DNA of 64,000 nucleotides, from positions 27,813 through 91,812 of the forward strand of contig JBCCMA010000002.1 of assembly GCA_039026595.1 (NCBI GenBank), given 5' to 3'. A model generated the notes under the pieces. The model ran no database searches. It was given only the letters and a program-made list of their open reading frames with translations, and was not told where the DNA came from. Origin of the DNA: JBCCMA01 sp039026595. GTDB taxonomy: Bacteria > Pseudomonadota > Gammaproteobacteria > Steroidobacterales > JBCCMA01. Made by a program: the position numbers and the translations under genes. This document shows positions 24,572 through 32,932 of this stretch, piece after piece. Within the stretch, counting starts at the first letter, position 1; the number at the start of each line of letters is the position of its first letter.

Positions 24572-25744
24572 TTGCTCCATACCCTCGCGATTGCGAACTA
24601 TCGCTCGGTCCGCCGCGCCCATCTGCGTCTGGAACAACTCAACCTGATCACGGGTGCTAACGGCAGTGGCAAATCCAATTTATACCGTGCACTCCGGTTT
24701 CTGACAGAGGTCGCGCGCGGCCGTGCCACACTGGCGCTGGCGCGGGAGGGCGGGCTGCCATCGGTCCTTTGGGCAGGACCGGAAACGGTATCGCGTGGCA
24801 TTAAACAGGGTCGGATTCCGATACAGGGCGGGCCGCGCCGCAACGAAGTGGCGTTACGCCTCGGTTTTGCGAGCGACACGTTTGGCTATGCGATCGATTT
24901 CGGTCTGCCCGCACCCGTCCCCGGAACCATGTTCACGCAGGATCCCGAAATCAAGCGCGAAAGCCTGTGGCATGGAGACAAATGGCATCCGCGGCGTGCG
25001 CTGGTTGACCGCATCGGGCCTGTGGTCCGCGGGCGCGACGAGGACGGCCACTGGCAGGTCCTTAAACAGCATCTGCCGGCCTACGACAGCATGCTGACGG
25101 AGGTCGCCGATCCGGTACGCGCGCCGGAAGTCCTGATGGCTCGGGACACCCTCCGGGCCTGGCGCTTCTATGACCACTTTCGCTGTGACGCGGACGCGCC
25201 GGCACGGGCGCCCCACGTGGGCGTGCGCACGCCGGTTCTCAGTAATGACGGACACGACCTGGCGGCGGCGTGGCGCACGGTCATGGAAATTGGTGATGCT
25301 CAGGGCCTCGCCGACGCGGTCGATGACGCTTTTCCCGGCGCCACGGTGCACGTGCATGCAGCCGACGGGCGCTTCGAGCTTTTGTTTGAGCAGCCTGGGT
25401 TGCTAAGACCGCTGCGGCAGTCGGAATGGTCCGACGGCACCTTACGCTACCTGCTGCTGGTCACCGCGCTGAAAACACCGCGACCGCCGCCGCTGATGGT
25501 GTTCAATGAACCCGAAATGAGCCTGCATCCCGACCTGTTGCCGGCACTCGGTCGGCTGATGTGTCGCTACGCGGAAGACCACCCGCTCTGGGTGGTCTCC
25601 CACGCCCGTGAACTGACCGAAGCATTATTGGCCGATGAGCGCACGCATGACATCAGGCTGGAGAAGACCTTTAGCGAAACGTGCGTCGTTGGTCAGACTC
25701 CCCTCTCTGAGGCCCCGTGGGCGTGGCCTGCCCGGGGAAAGTAG
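24572..25744 (+). CDS. AAA family ATPase (AAA_21 / ABC-type, RecF-like)
   Basis: A 390-residue soluble ATPase. Walker A is GANGSGKSN at about 29-37, preceded by the typical LAIANYRSVRRAHL start. The Walker B region reads LMVFNEPEMSLHP, in which the catalytic glutamate is kept, and the H-loop is VVSHARELTEAL. The end (LSEAPWAWP) is typical of the family. Start is TTG, five bases after the upstream stop. The last 74 bases overlap the convergent haloperoxidase gene. Such solitary ATPases sometimes act with nucleases in defence, but no nuclease gene is adjacent here. Confidence 0.87.
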   Translation: MLHTLAIANYRSVRRAHLRLEQLNLITGANGSGKSNLYRALRFLTEVARGRATLALAREGGLPSVLWAGPETVSRGIKQGRIPIQGGPRRNEVALRLGFASDTFGYAIDFGLPAPVPGTMFTQDPEIKRESLWHGDKWHPRRALVDRIGPVVRGRDEDGHWQVLKQHLPAYDSMLTEVADPVRAPEVLMARDTLRAWRFYDHFRCDADAPARAPHVGVRTPVLSNDGHDLAAAWRTVMEIGDAQGLADAVDDAFPGATVHVHAADGRFELLFEQPGLLRPLRQSEWSDGTLRYLLLVTALKTPRPPPLMVFNEPEMSLHPDLLPALGRLMCRYAEDHPLWVVSHARELTEALLADERTHDIRLEKTFSETCVVGQTPLSEAPWAWPARGK

Positions 25745-27482
25745 AGGTTGCTGGTGTCAGGGGTCCGCGACGCGTGATGCGGATGGGCGTGCCGTCGAAC
25801 CGTGTCAATGTGAACCCGGCCGTGGGCTCGATGCACGCATCCGCGTAGTCCTGAAGCAATGCGATGGCCTGCTGCTCTCCGGTCTCAATGCCGTAGGTGC
25901 CGTCGGATCGATAATGGACGCCCGCCGCATCACGTCCGATGGCCACGTTGTACGCCAGCTTGTTGACTTCGCCACCCAGCGTCAACGCGGACCCGGTGTA
26001 GGGAATCAACGCCGTTCCGTCCGCATTGGACTGCACCGTATCCGGCAAGATAAACGACTCGTCGAAGAACGCTTTCAAGATGGTGCAGCACGCGCCCGCA
26101 ATGGTGGCGTGCCCAGCCGGATACGCCGGGTGGGTAGGCGAACCTTCCGGATAGCCCATGGGCAGAAGACCGGTGCCATAGCGCGACATGGTGTCCGCCA
26201 CGGCGCGCGAGTTCACCAGATCCGGGTGGATGTCGTACTCACGCCCCTCGGTCATCAGGAAATGGACACGCAACCCGTACGCCTCGGGCCGAAGTCGGCG
26301 ATGCACGCACCATTTTTGATACCACGCCCCGTTCAACGACAGGTTCGACGCAAACGTCAGAAGCTGGAACAGGAACGGCCCACCAAACGATGTAAACGGC
26401 CCCTGCGTGTCAATGAAGCGATAGGGGTGATCCGGGTCCCAGGCGTCGGGTCCGTAACGCAGCAGAATCATGGCCGCGTTGAAGTAGGCCTGAAAGAGCA
26501 CATCGTTATGCACGTACTCGCCCAGCGCGCGGTTATTGTTGAGATAACGCAACGTGGGGTCGAACACGGCGGGAGCGGCCGGACTCTCTCCACGCTGAAT
26601 TGATACACAGCTGGGCACGTCGGTCATGAAATCCGACACCGGCACAGGGTAGCGCTGGACGATCGTTGACGGCCCGTAGGGCACATCCTGATACAGCAGC
26701 TGACTGATGTAGGGCCCGTTCAGATCGCCAGGTGTTGAACCTCGGAACAATGTCCCAGGTGTCACCAGACCACCCACATTGGGCCCCACCGTCGCGGAAA
26801 ACTGGTTCAGGTCATCAATCGCGTTGGCAATGTCTGCATTGGTGTCGTACTCGAGAAAGGGCACGTCCCGCGTGAGCGCCTGCCAGTACACCTCGCCCAT
26901 CTCGGCCGCCGTGGTTGCGGAGCGAAACGAGGGCGCGGCTGGCATGCGCGTGGCGTGACCGTCGAGGCCGGTCAGCTGAAGGGCAAACGCGCCCTGGGGA
27001 TTGGCCAGGCCACGGTCCGCCGTCGGCGCGGTCTCGATGAGTTCGAAGTCGCGCTGGGCACCGGATTCGCAGGCGGCTACCAGCTTGCGGTAGGCCGTCG
27101 GGTCCACTTCACCGTAATCGTTTTGCGGCAGCGTCTTGAAGAAGCTCGCGTAGAAGTCCTGACTCTCATAACGCAACTCGTCATCGTTGACGGTCTGCTG
27201 GGTCAGCGCCAGCGTTTCCCGCTGAAGCCGACGCGCAGCGGTCACCTTGAGATCCGCCGCCAGCGCCGCGCGCTTTGCAATGTTGTCGTCAACCGGGATG
27301 ACACGCGCATTGCGCGAAGGCCGGAACCCGGCATTCGAGGCCGCTCCGACAGAAGAGACGGCGCCCAGCGCCGACAGGCCTGCAGCGGCCTGTAAAAACG
27401 TACGGCGCGATGCACCGTCTGATTCGAGTTGATCGTTTCCCTGTGCCGAACTGCGGCGTTCGTTGTCGCTTGTGGAAGCCAC
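25671..27482 (-). CDS. Vanadium-dependent haloperoxidase / PAP2-type phosphatase, Tat-exported
   Basis: A 603-residue protein. SRRTFLQAAAGLSALGAV is a twin-arginine signal, so the folded enzyme is exported with its cofactor. The vanadate/phosphate site is visible in three motifs: KWCVHRRLRPEA, SPTHPAYPAGHATIAGAC and GRDAAGVHYRSD (Arg and catalytic His). Vanadium haloperoxidases oxidise halides with hydrogen peroxide; phosphatases of the same fold are an alternative, but length and motif spacing favour the haloperoxidase side. The C-terminus overlaps the AAA ATPase gene on the other strand. Confidence 0.88.
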   Translation of the reverse strand: MASTSDNERRSSAQGNDQLESDGASRRTFLQAAAGLSALGAVSSVGAASNAGFRPSRNARVIPVDDNIAKRAALAADLKVTAARRLQRETLALTQQTVNDDELRYESQDFYASFFKTLPQNDYGEVDPTAYRKLVAACESGAQRDFELIETAPTADRGLANPQGAFALQLTGLDGHATRMPAAPSFRSATTAAEMGEVYWQALTRDVPFLEYDTNADIANAIDDLNQFSATVGPNVGGLVTPGTLFRGSTPGDLNGPYISQLLYQDVPYGPSTIVQRYPVPVSDFMTDVPSCVSIQRGESPAAPAVFDPTLRYLNNNRALGEYVHNDVLFQAYFNAAMILLRYGPDAWDPDHPYRFIDTQGPFTSFGGPFLFQLLTFASNLSLNGAWYQKWCVHRRLRPEAYGLRVHFLMTEGREYDIHPDLVNSRAVADTMSRYGTGLLPMGYPEGSPTHPAYPAGHATIAGACCTILKAFFDESFILPDTVQSNADGTALIPYTGSALTLGGEVNKLAYNVAIGRDAAGVHYRSDGTYGIETGEQQAIALLQDYADACIEPTAGFTLTRFDGTPIRITRRGPLTPATSTFPGQATPTGPQRGESDQRRTFR

Positions 27483-27732
27483 TGGCCCTACTCCTGAATA
27501 TGTTGCATGAAACGCGTGTCAGCGGAACACGCAGGCGTGCTCAAGTCCGGCTGACAACGTTACCCACACCCTCAAAAAATTATGTGCTTGTCCACACAAA
27601 CTCGCATGGGAACAACGTGCAGATGCGCACGTTTCGAGGACGCTGGAATGTTATGCAACATGATGGCCACGGCGGGGCAAAACGTCGACCCGAGAAAGTC
27701 TCGAATCGCCCGATTTACATCACGTCGGGCGG

Positions 27733-28263
27733 TCAGGCAGGCAGGCCCTTACGCAACCAGCCGAGGTAGTCCGCCTTGCCCAGCTTGACCGCGTGCATGC
27801 GCAGAAGGTCGTAGGTGGTTGTGGCGTGGAAATACAGATTGGGCAGCGAGAACGACATCACGAAATTCTCAGCGGTGAACGGAATCTCCACACTGCCCAT
27901 GCGGAAATGAACCGCCTTGCCAGCAAGGCCGTTGATCTCATCCGCGTCGATTGCCTGAAGCTCCGTGTGCGCGTCGTCCAGGAACGCCTGCCAGCCCGCA
28001 AAGTCGAGCTCCGCCGGATACCCCGAAGGCGGACCGAACTCACCGGCGCGCAGCCCCTTCACCGCTCCGAGCGAGTGGTGCACCACACTGACGATCTGGA
28101 ACGACATCGGCAGCATGGTGTCGTGGAGCCGTAACTGCACGAGCTCGTCAACATCCTGGCCCGCTGCCGCCGCCTGCTCGCCGCCTTTTTTAAGGACTTT
28201 GCGGACCGCACCAACCGACTGCAGGTAGCTCGCGACACTCAGTTCGTACAAGGTGGTGCTCAT
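27733..28263 (-). CDS. DUF1993 family protein
   Basis: A 176-residue protein recognisable by SVASYLQSVGAVRKVLKKG, RLHDTMLPMSFQI, HHSLGAVKGL and YFHATTTYDLLRMHAVKLGKADYLG. Members belong to the DinB/YfiT-like four-helix bundle group and may bind metal through the conserved histidines; no activity is established. The start at 28263 (ATG) removes an 18-residue extension that has no family similarity. It faces away from nhaC. Confidence 0.88.
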   Translation of the reverse strand: MSTTLYELSVASYLQSVGAVRKVLKKGGEQAAAAGQDVDELVQLRLHDTMLPMSFQIVSVVHHSLGAVKGLRAGEFGPPSGYPAELDFAGWQAFLDDAHTELQAIDADEINGLAGKAVHFRMGSVEIPFTAENFVMSFSLPNLYFHATTTYDLLRMHAVKLGKADYLGWLRKGLPA

Positions 28264-28347
28264 GGGATCGTTCTCCGGGTGGTGGCGGGCTTGCCGGGCA
28301 CGGTGCGCCCGGCGCAATAAAGTGACGGCTGCGAGAGTAGCATGCGG

Positions 28348-28353
28348 TAGAGT
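28348..28353 (+). promoter_or_regulatory. Possible -10 box for a leaderless nhaC transcript
   Basis: TAGAGT ends six bases before the nhaC ATG at 28360 and no Shine-Dalgarno sequence lies between them. Confidence 0.3.
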
Positions 28354-28359
28354 GGCCGC

Positions 28360-29841
28360 ATGACAACGACAAAAACCCCTTCGCTGATCGATGCCCTGCT
28401 GCCGATCGGCGCCCTTATCGTGCTACTTGGCTTGTCGGTCTATCTTTTTGGCGATAGCTCTTCAAGCGGCCCAAATCAGATCGCATTGACCCTCTGCGCC
28501 GGTATCGGCGCCCTGGTTTGCATCAAGAACGGGCACGCCTGGGACAACGTACTGGCCGCGATTATCAAAGGCATCAGCACGGCTATGGGTGCCATTCTGA
28601 TTCTGCTGTCCGTCGGCGGACTGATCGGCACATGGCTGATGGCGGGCACCGTGCCGTCGCTGATCTACTACGGCCTTGAGATCCTCAATCCGCAGTGGTT
28701 TTACGCAGCCGCGTGCTTTATTTGTCTGGTGGCATCACTGGCCACGGGCAGTTCGTGGACGGTGGCCGGTACGCTGGGCGTGGCCCTGATTGGCGTCGCC
28801 ATGGGCCTTGGCCTATCGCCTGCGATCGCAGCCGGGGCCATCGTTTCCGGCGCTTATTTCGGCGACAAGATGTCCCCGTTGTCCGATTCCACCAATCTGG
28901 CACCCGCGGTCGTGGGCACCGATCTGTTCCGCCACATTCGCCACATGCTCTGGACCACCGGACCGTCGATTTCCATCGCGCTGGTACTGTTCGCGGCGAT
29001 CGGGTTGCGGGCCGACATCGACACGGCCGCGCAGGCCGACACGCTCAATACCCTGTCCAGCACGCTCAGCGCGCAATTCAACATCAGTGCGTGGACGCTG
29101 ATACCAATGGTGGTTGTCTTTGCGATGGCCTACCGCAAGTTTCCACCTCTGCCTACCATTCTCCTTGGCGCGTTGCTCGGCGGCGCAGTCGCGGTGCTGT
29201 TGCAGCCGGACGTGGTGCTGTCCTTCGCCAACTCGCCCGATCTGCCGCCCGCGCTTGCGATGCTCAAGGGCGTCTGGATCGCGTTGTCTGACGGCTACGT
29301 CGCCAGCACCGGCGTCACCGAGGTGGACGAACTGCTCAGCAACGGCGGCATGAGCTCCATGCTCGTCACCATCTGGTTGATTCTGACGGCGCTGACCTTC
29401 GGTGCCGTGCTCGAGTACGGTGGCATGCTGAAGCGTCTGATCGAATCGGCGATCCGCGGCGCGCGCTCCACGGGCAGTCTCGTGTTTACGGTGGTGGTCA
29501 GCGCCATCGGCATCAACATTGTCGCTGCGGATCAGTACATCGCCATTGTCCTGCCGGGCCGGATGTTCAAGGCCGAGTTCAAACGTCGCGGGCTGGCACC
29601 GCACAATCTGTCGCGCGTGATTGAGGACTCGGGCACGCTGACCTCACCGTTGATTCCCTGGAATACGTGCGGCGCGTACATGTCCGCCACCCTCGGCGTG
29701 GCCACGCTCGCCTATCTGCCGTTTGCGTTCTTTAATCTGATCAACCCATTGATGTCGATTCTCTACGGCTTCACGGGTTTCACGATGGAGCGGCTCGATG
29801 ACGACGACAGTGCCATCGACCGGCCCGGGCAGCCCGCCTGA
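28360..29841 (+). CDS. nhaC: NhaC family Na+/H+ antiporter
   Basis: A 493-residue inner-membrane antiporter with about 11-12 membrane spans. Family motifs include SLATGSSWTVAGTLGVALIG, GAYFGDKMSPLSDSTNLAP, IVAADQYIAIVLPGRMF and EDSGTLTSPLIPWNTCGAYM. Exchanges internal sodium (or, in some members, malate/lactate) for protons; sodium exchange would suit a marine or saline habitat. Its stop overlaps the start of the DUF2891 gene (TGATG). Confidence 0.93.
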   Translation: MTTTKTPSLIDALLPIGALIVLLGLSVYLFGDSSSSGPNQIALTLCAGIGALVCIKNGHAWDNVLAAIIKGISTAMGAILILLSVGGLIGTWLMAGTVPSLIYYGLEILNPQWFYAAACFICLVASLATGSSWTVAGTLGVALIGVAMGLGLSPAIAAGAIVSGAYFGDKMSPLSDSTNLAPAVVGTDLFRHIRHMLWTTGPSISIALVLFAAIGLRADIDTAAQADTLNTLSSTLSAQFNISAWTLIPMVVVFAMAYRKFPPLPTILLGALLGGAVAVLLQPDVVLSFANSPDLPPALAMLKGVWIALSDGYVASTGVTEVDELLSNGGMSSMLVTIWLILTALTFGAVLEYGGMLKRLIESAIRGARSTGSLVFTVVVSAIGINIVAADQYIAIVLPGRMFKAEFKRRGLAPHNLSRVIEDSGTLTSPLIPWNTCGAYMSATLGVATLAYLPFAFFNLINPLMSILYGFTGFTMERLDDDDSAIDRPGQPA

Positions 29842-30935
29842 TGCGCTTTCGTTTTGGCCTGATTGCCGCCGCACTGGCGCTGCACGGTACGGGCGCGCTG
29901 TCGGTCGCCGCACTGGATGATGAGCAAGCGCTTCGCTTTGCCCATCTGGCGCTGGACTGCGTCCACCGCCCCTATCCGAACAAGATTGCGCACGTGTTGA
30001 ACACCGACGATGACGCGAGGACGCCGCGCGAACTCACGCCTGCGTTCTACGGCTGTTTCGACTGGCACTCGGCGGTGCACGGCCATTGGCTTCTGGTGCG
30101 ACTGGCGGAACGGCTGGAGGATGACACGCTCGGCTCGGCGCTGCGCGAAGCGGTCATCAGGAACATTACGGAAGATCACATCACGGCTGAGGCCGACTAC
30201 TTCAACGCTCCGGGACGCGTTGCGTTTGAACGACCCTATGGGCTGGCGTGGTTGCTGCAGCTCGCAGCAGAGCTCGATAGTGCTGGCCATGCTGACCTTA
30301 AAAATGCACGCGTCGCCCTTGCACCCCTCGAGAAGATCGTGGTCGATCGCTTCGTGAACTGGCTGCCAAAACTGTCGCACCCGATTCGCACCGGCGAGCA
30401 TTCCCAGACCGCGTTCGCCTTCGGACTGGTTCTGGACTACGCGCGGCAAGTCGGACGCACCGATCTGGCCGCGTTGATCGAAGATCGCGCACTTACATTC
30501 TACGGCGATGACATCGCCTGCCCGCTGGGATACGAGCCGTCCGGCCAGGATTTCCTGTCACCCTGCCTGGCTGAAGCCGATCTGATGCGGCGCGTCATGA
30601 CGTCGAGCGCATTCTCGCGCTGGTTGTCGGCGTTTCTGCCGACGCTGCCAGAGGACGGCTCAGCGACGTGGCTCGACGTCGCCGTGGTGACGGACAAGAG
30701 CGATGGCAAACTGGCTCATCTTGACGGGCTGAATCTCAGCCGCGCCTGGATGCTGCGCGGCATTGCATCCGGTCTGCCGGGTGACGACCCAAGACGCGCA
30801 GCGCTGCTGTCCGCAGCGCGTCTGCACGCGACAAGCGGATTGGCCGCCGTCACCGGTGAGGACTACGCCGGCGGCCACTGGCTGGCCAGTTTCGCAACCT
30901 ACCTGATGACCGATCGCGGACTGAGTCCGGATTAG
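29841..30935 (+). CDS. DUF2891 family protein, secreted
   Basis: A 364-residue protein with a signal peptide (cleavage near SVAALD). The family is recognised by PAFYGCFDWHSAVHGHW near the N-terminus, FERPYGLAWLLQLA, RTGEHSQTAFAF and DFLSPCLAEADLMRR, a pattern like an alpha/alpha barrel. It is translationally coupled to nhaC, which suggests shared transcription but not a shared reaction. Function unknown. Confidence 0.87.
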   Translation: MRFRFGLIAAALALHGTGALSVAALDDEQALRFAHLALDCVHRPYPNKIAHVLNTDDDARTPRELTPAFYGCFDWHSAVHGHWLLVRLAERLEDDTLGSALREAVIRNITEDHITAEADYFNAPGRVAFERPYGLAWLLQLAAELDSAGHADLKNARVALAPLEKIVVDRFVNWLPKLSHPIRTGEHSQTAFAFGLVLDYARQVGRTDLAALIEDRALTFYGDDIACPLGYEPSGQDFLSPCLAEADLMRRVMTSSAFSRWLSAFLPTLPEDGSATWLDVAVVTDKSDGKLAHLDGLNLSRAWMLRGIASGLPGDDPRRAALLSAARLHATSGLAAVTGEDYAGGHWLASFATYLMTDRGLSPD

Positions 30936-30939
30936 AGGA

Positions 30940-31551
30940 TTACGGCGCCGCCTTCGGCGTGAGTGTGACCGACATGGACTTGTACTCACCCTCACCGTGG
31001 TCCTCGTACATTGTCATCGTCTCCACAGCCGCACCGGGCAGCGATCCGACCGAACGGGTCTTGTAGGATTCCCCGGTTGCCGGATTGGTGCCGGTGCCTG
31101 TGAACTCGAGCGTCTGCCCGTCCGCTGAAACCGTTCCGTACATGACCAGCACGCCCGTCGAGAAGGTGTCCGTCCAGGTGCTCCAGTAGCGCTTGTTCAC
31201 ATTGTCGTACCCGGTACGGCCCACACCCTCAAAAGGTTGTCCGAAGGCCATGCCGCGCCAGCGCTCGGTGAGCACGCGCCCGCCGAGGTCCATTTCACGC
31301 TGGACAGACATCGAGGATGTGAGCGCTGGCTCGCCGGGCGCCATCCAGAACTTCATGGCCGCGTTATACGCACCGACGCTGTCGGCCAGGTGGGCGTGCT
31401 CGGCTCCAGGGGTCATGGCCGCCGCCGCCGCTTCCATCATGGCGTCGGGATCGAGTGCACCCGGCGCCTCGTTCTCAGCCGCTTCGTGGTGCCCCGCGGC
31501 CACTGACGAGCTCAAGACCAGAAGAAAGCAAAGTGTAGGTGTGCGCAACAT
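30940..31551 (-). CDS. DUF1579-like secreted protein
   Basis: A 203-residue protein with a signal peptide (SSSVAAGHHE). After a His/Glu/Ala-rich linker, the segment AMKFWMAPGEPALTSSMSVQREMDLGGRVLTERWRGM and the following GVGRTGYDNVNKRYWSTWTDTFSTGVLVMYG match DUF1579 (a lipocalin-like beta barrel). No known enzymatic role. It is convergent with DUF2891, with only a few bases between stops. Confidence 0.82.
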   Translation of the reverse strand: MLRTPTLCFLLVLSSSVAAGHHEAAENEAPGALDPDAMMEAAAAAMTPGAEHAHLADSVGAYNAAMKFWMAPGEPALTSSMSVQREMDLGGRVLTERWRGMAFGQPFEGVGRTGYDNVNKRYWSTWTDTFSTGVLVMYGTVSADGQTLEFTGTGTNPATGESYKTRSVGSLPGAAVETMTMYEDHGEGEYKSMSVTLTPKAAP

Positions 31552-31602
31552 GATCGGCTCCTCGCTTAACGAGGGAGCAGTATAGCTGACGCGCTGCAGC
31601 GC

Positions 31603-32079
31603 TTACCGGTGGACGATATCCGGCCGCTGGGGCGCGAGCACCGCGAGAAGCCGGTTCTGCGCAGACAGCGGGATATCATTTTGCGTCATCGCTTTTTGCA
31701 TTAACTCAACCGACACGTTGAATTCGCCGTGCGTAATACCGATGCCACGGTGCGCATCCGCCATGCTCTGCCCGTGGTAGTCGCAGCCACCGCCGCTTAC
31801 ATGGCAGATGTAGTCGTGCATGACCGGCCGAAAGTGTTCCCAGTCGGTGAACGCCACAATTTCGGCGACGCGCTCATCGTGTGCCATCATCCATGTGAAG
31901 TCCTCAATGAACCGGCGCACAGCCAGCTCGCCGCCAAGCTGTTCGTACACGCTTTTTTGTGGCGCGGGTGCGTGCGTACTCGCGCAGCCGCTGGCCAGCA
32001 ACAGCGCCGAGATCAACGCCATGATCACACCCACGCGCATGCGCGGCTTGAACTCAGAACGACGCCGAAAGCGAAACAT
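31603..32079 (-). CDS. Group 1 truncated haemoglobin, lipoprotein form
   Basis: A 158-residue protein joining a lipoprotein signal (LLLASGC) to a trHbI globin: YEQLGGELAVRRFIEDF, a distal region around FTDWEHFRPVMHDYICHVSGGG, and DAHRGIGITHGEF, where the first His is the likely proximal haem ligand. A good AGAGGT ribosome site before the ATG at 32079 fixes the start, which overlaps the DUF3034 gene by 26 bases. Most truncated globins are cytoplasmic; export to the periplasm or outer membrane is unusual. The globin may bind oxygen or nitric oxide. Confidence 0.88.
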   Translation of the reverse strand: MFRFRRRSEFKPRMRVGVIMALISALLLASGCASTHAPAPQKSVYEQLGGELAVRRFIEDFTWMMAHDERVAEIVAFTDWEHFRPVMHDYICHVSGGGCDYHGQSMADAHRGIGITHGEFNVSVELMQKAMTQNDIPLSAQNRLLAVLAPQRPDIVHR

Positions 32080-32932
32080 ACACACCTCTTTGATTTTCCA
32101 ATGTGCCAACGTCACCAAGGGACGCGAACGCACCCACCACGGTCACATTCTTGTTAACAAACCACGCACCGAAGACATCGAACCAATCCTCTTCCTGCGC
32201 AAAAGACAGGTTGTCCGGTTTTTGTCGATACTCGGCACCGAGGGCAAACCTGCGGTTCAGCAAGAGTGCCGCGCTGGCTTCAAAAACGAGTGTGCGCTCA
32301 CCGAGGTCGCCGCCAAAGCCCATCAGCCCATCCTGATTGGCGGCGGTGGTGCGCAGTGTGCCGTTCACCAGAAACTGTCGACCGAACGGCCCGTCGAGAA
32401 ACAGGCGGCTCGCCGCGATATAGAAATCAACACCCGAATCGTCGAGCGCGCCGGCGACGGACGGCACCAGAAAGTCCAGATGCTGCTTGTATTGCAAACC
32501 GAACGACACCTGGGGCAGATCGCCGTAAATGAGATCACCCACAACCCGGACCTTCACGCCGAATACGTCCTGTCGGAGGCGCGCATCGGGCTCGAGATTC
32601 AGAGGACCGCTAAGCACACTGATGTCGAAATCCTGCCGAGCGTAGGACACCTCCACGCGGTTGCGCCATGACCAGGCACCGCCCACAACGCTCAACTCAT
32701 AGTCATCAAAGCTGGCGCGCGTGGCGTAAACTGATCCGCCGGTCTCATCTTCCGTGCCGTAGCCTGCGAGGACCGCCCACGGTACGATGCCGCCGCCAGC
32801 GGCGCCGCCTGTGGTCATGGCCCCCCCGGTGCCGAGCAAACGCCCGTCCGCCATCGCCTGCGGAGCGATCAGGAAACACGCTGCGAAAACGCCAATCAGG
32901 CGGCGTGTTCGTTCAGATGTTGCTGCAGCCAT
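32054..32932 (-). CDS. DUF3034 family outer-membrane beta-barrel protein
   Basis: A 292-residue protein with a signal peptide (PQAMADGRLLGTGG) and an alternating beta-strand pattern ending in an aromatic residue (SLSASF), typical of an outer-membrane barrel. Family motifs are GTGGAMTTGGAAGGGIVPWAVLAGY and NKNVTVVGAFASLG. It overlaps the end of the GGDEF-EAL gene and the start of the globin gene, so it is in the middle of a coupled operon. DUF3034 proteins often sit beside truncated globins; function unknown. Confidence 0.86.
   Translation of the reverse strand: MAAATSERTRRLIGVFAACFLIAPQAMADGRLLGTGGAMTTGGAAGGGIVPWAVLAGYGTEDETGGSVYATRASFDDYELSVVGGAWSWRNRVEVSYARQDFDISVLSGPLNLEPDARLRQDVFGVKVRVVGDLIYGDLPQVSFGLQYKQHLDFLVPSVAGALDDSGVDFYIAASRLFLDGPFGRQFLVNGTLRTTAANQDGLMGFGGDLGERTLVFEASAALLLNRRFALGAEYRQKPDNLSFAQEEDWFDVFGAWFVNKNVTVVGAFASLGDVGTLENQRGVYVSLSASF

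Noticed and set aside
24572..25744. AAA ATPase as part of a phage defence system
   Set aside because: It stands alone; the neighbours are a DUF2959 gene and a haloperoxidase, with no nuclease or other effector nearby.
25635..26603. A 322-residue open frame on the plus strand
   Set aside because: It is opposite the haloperoxidase gene and shows no domain.
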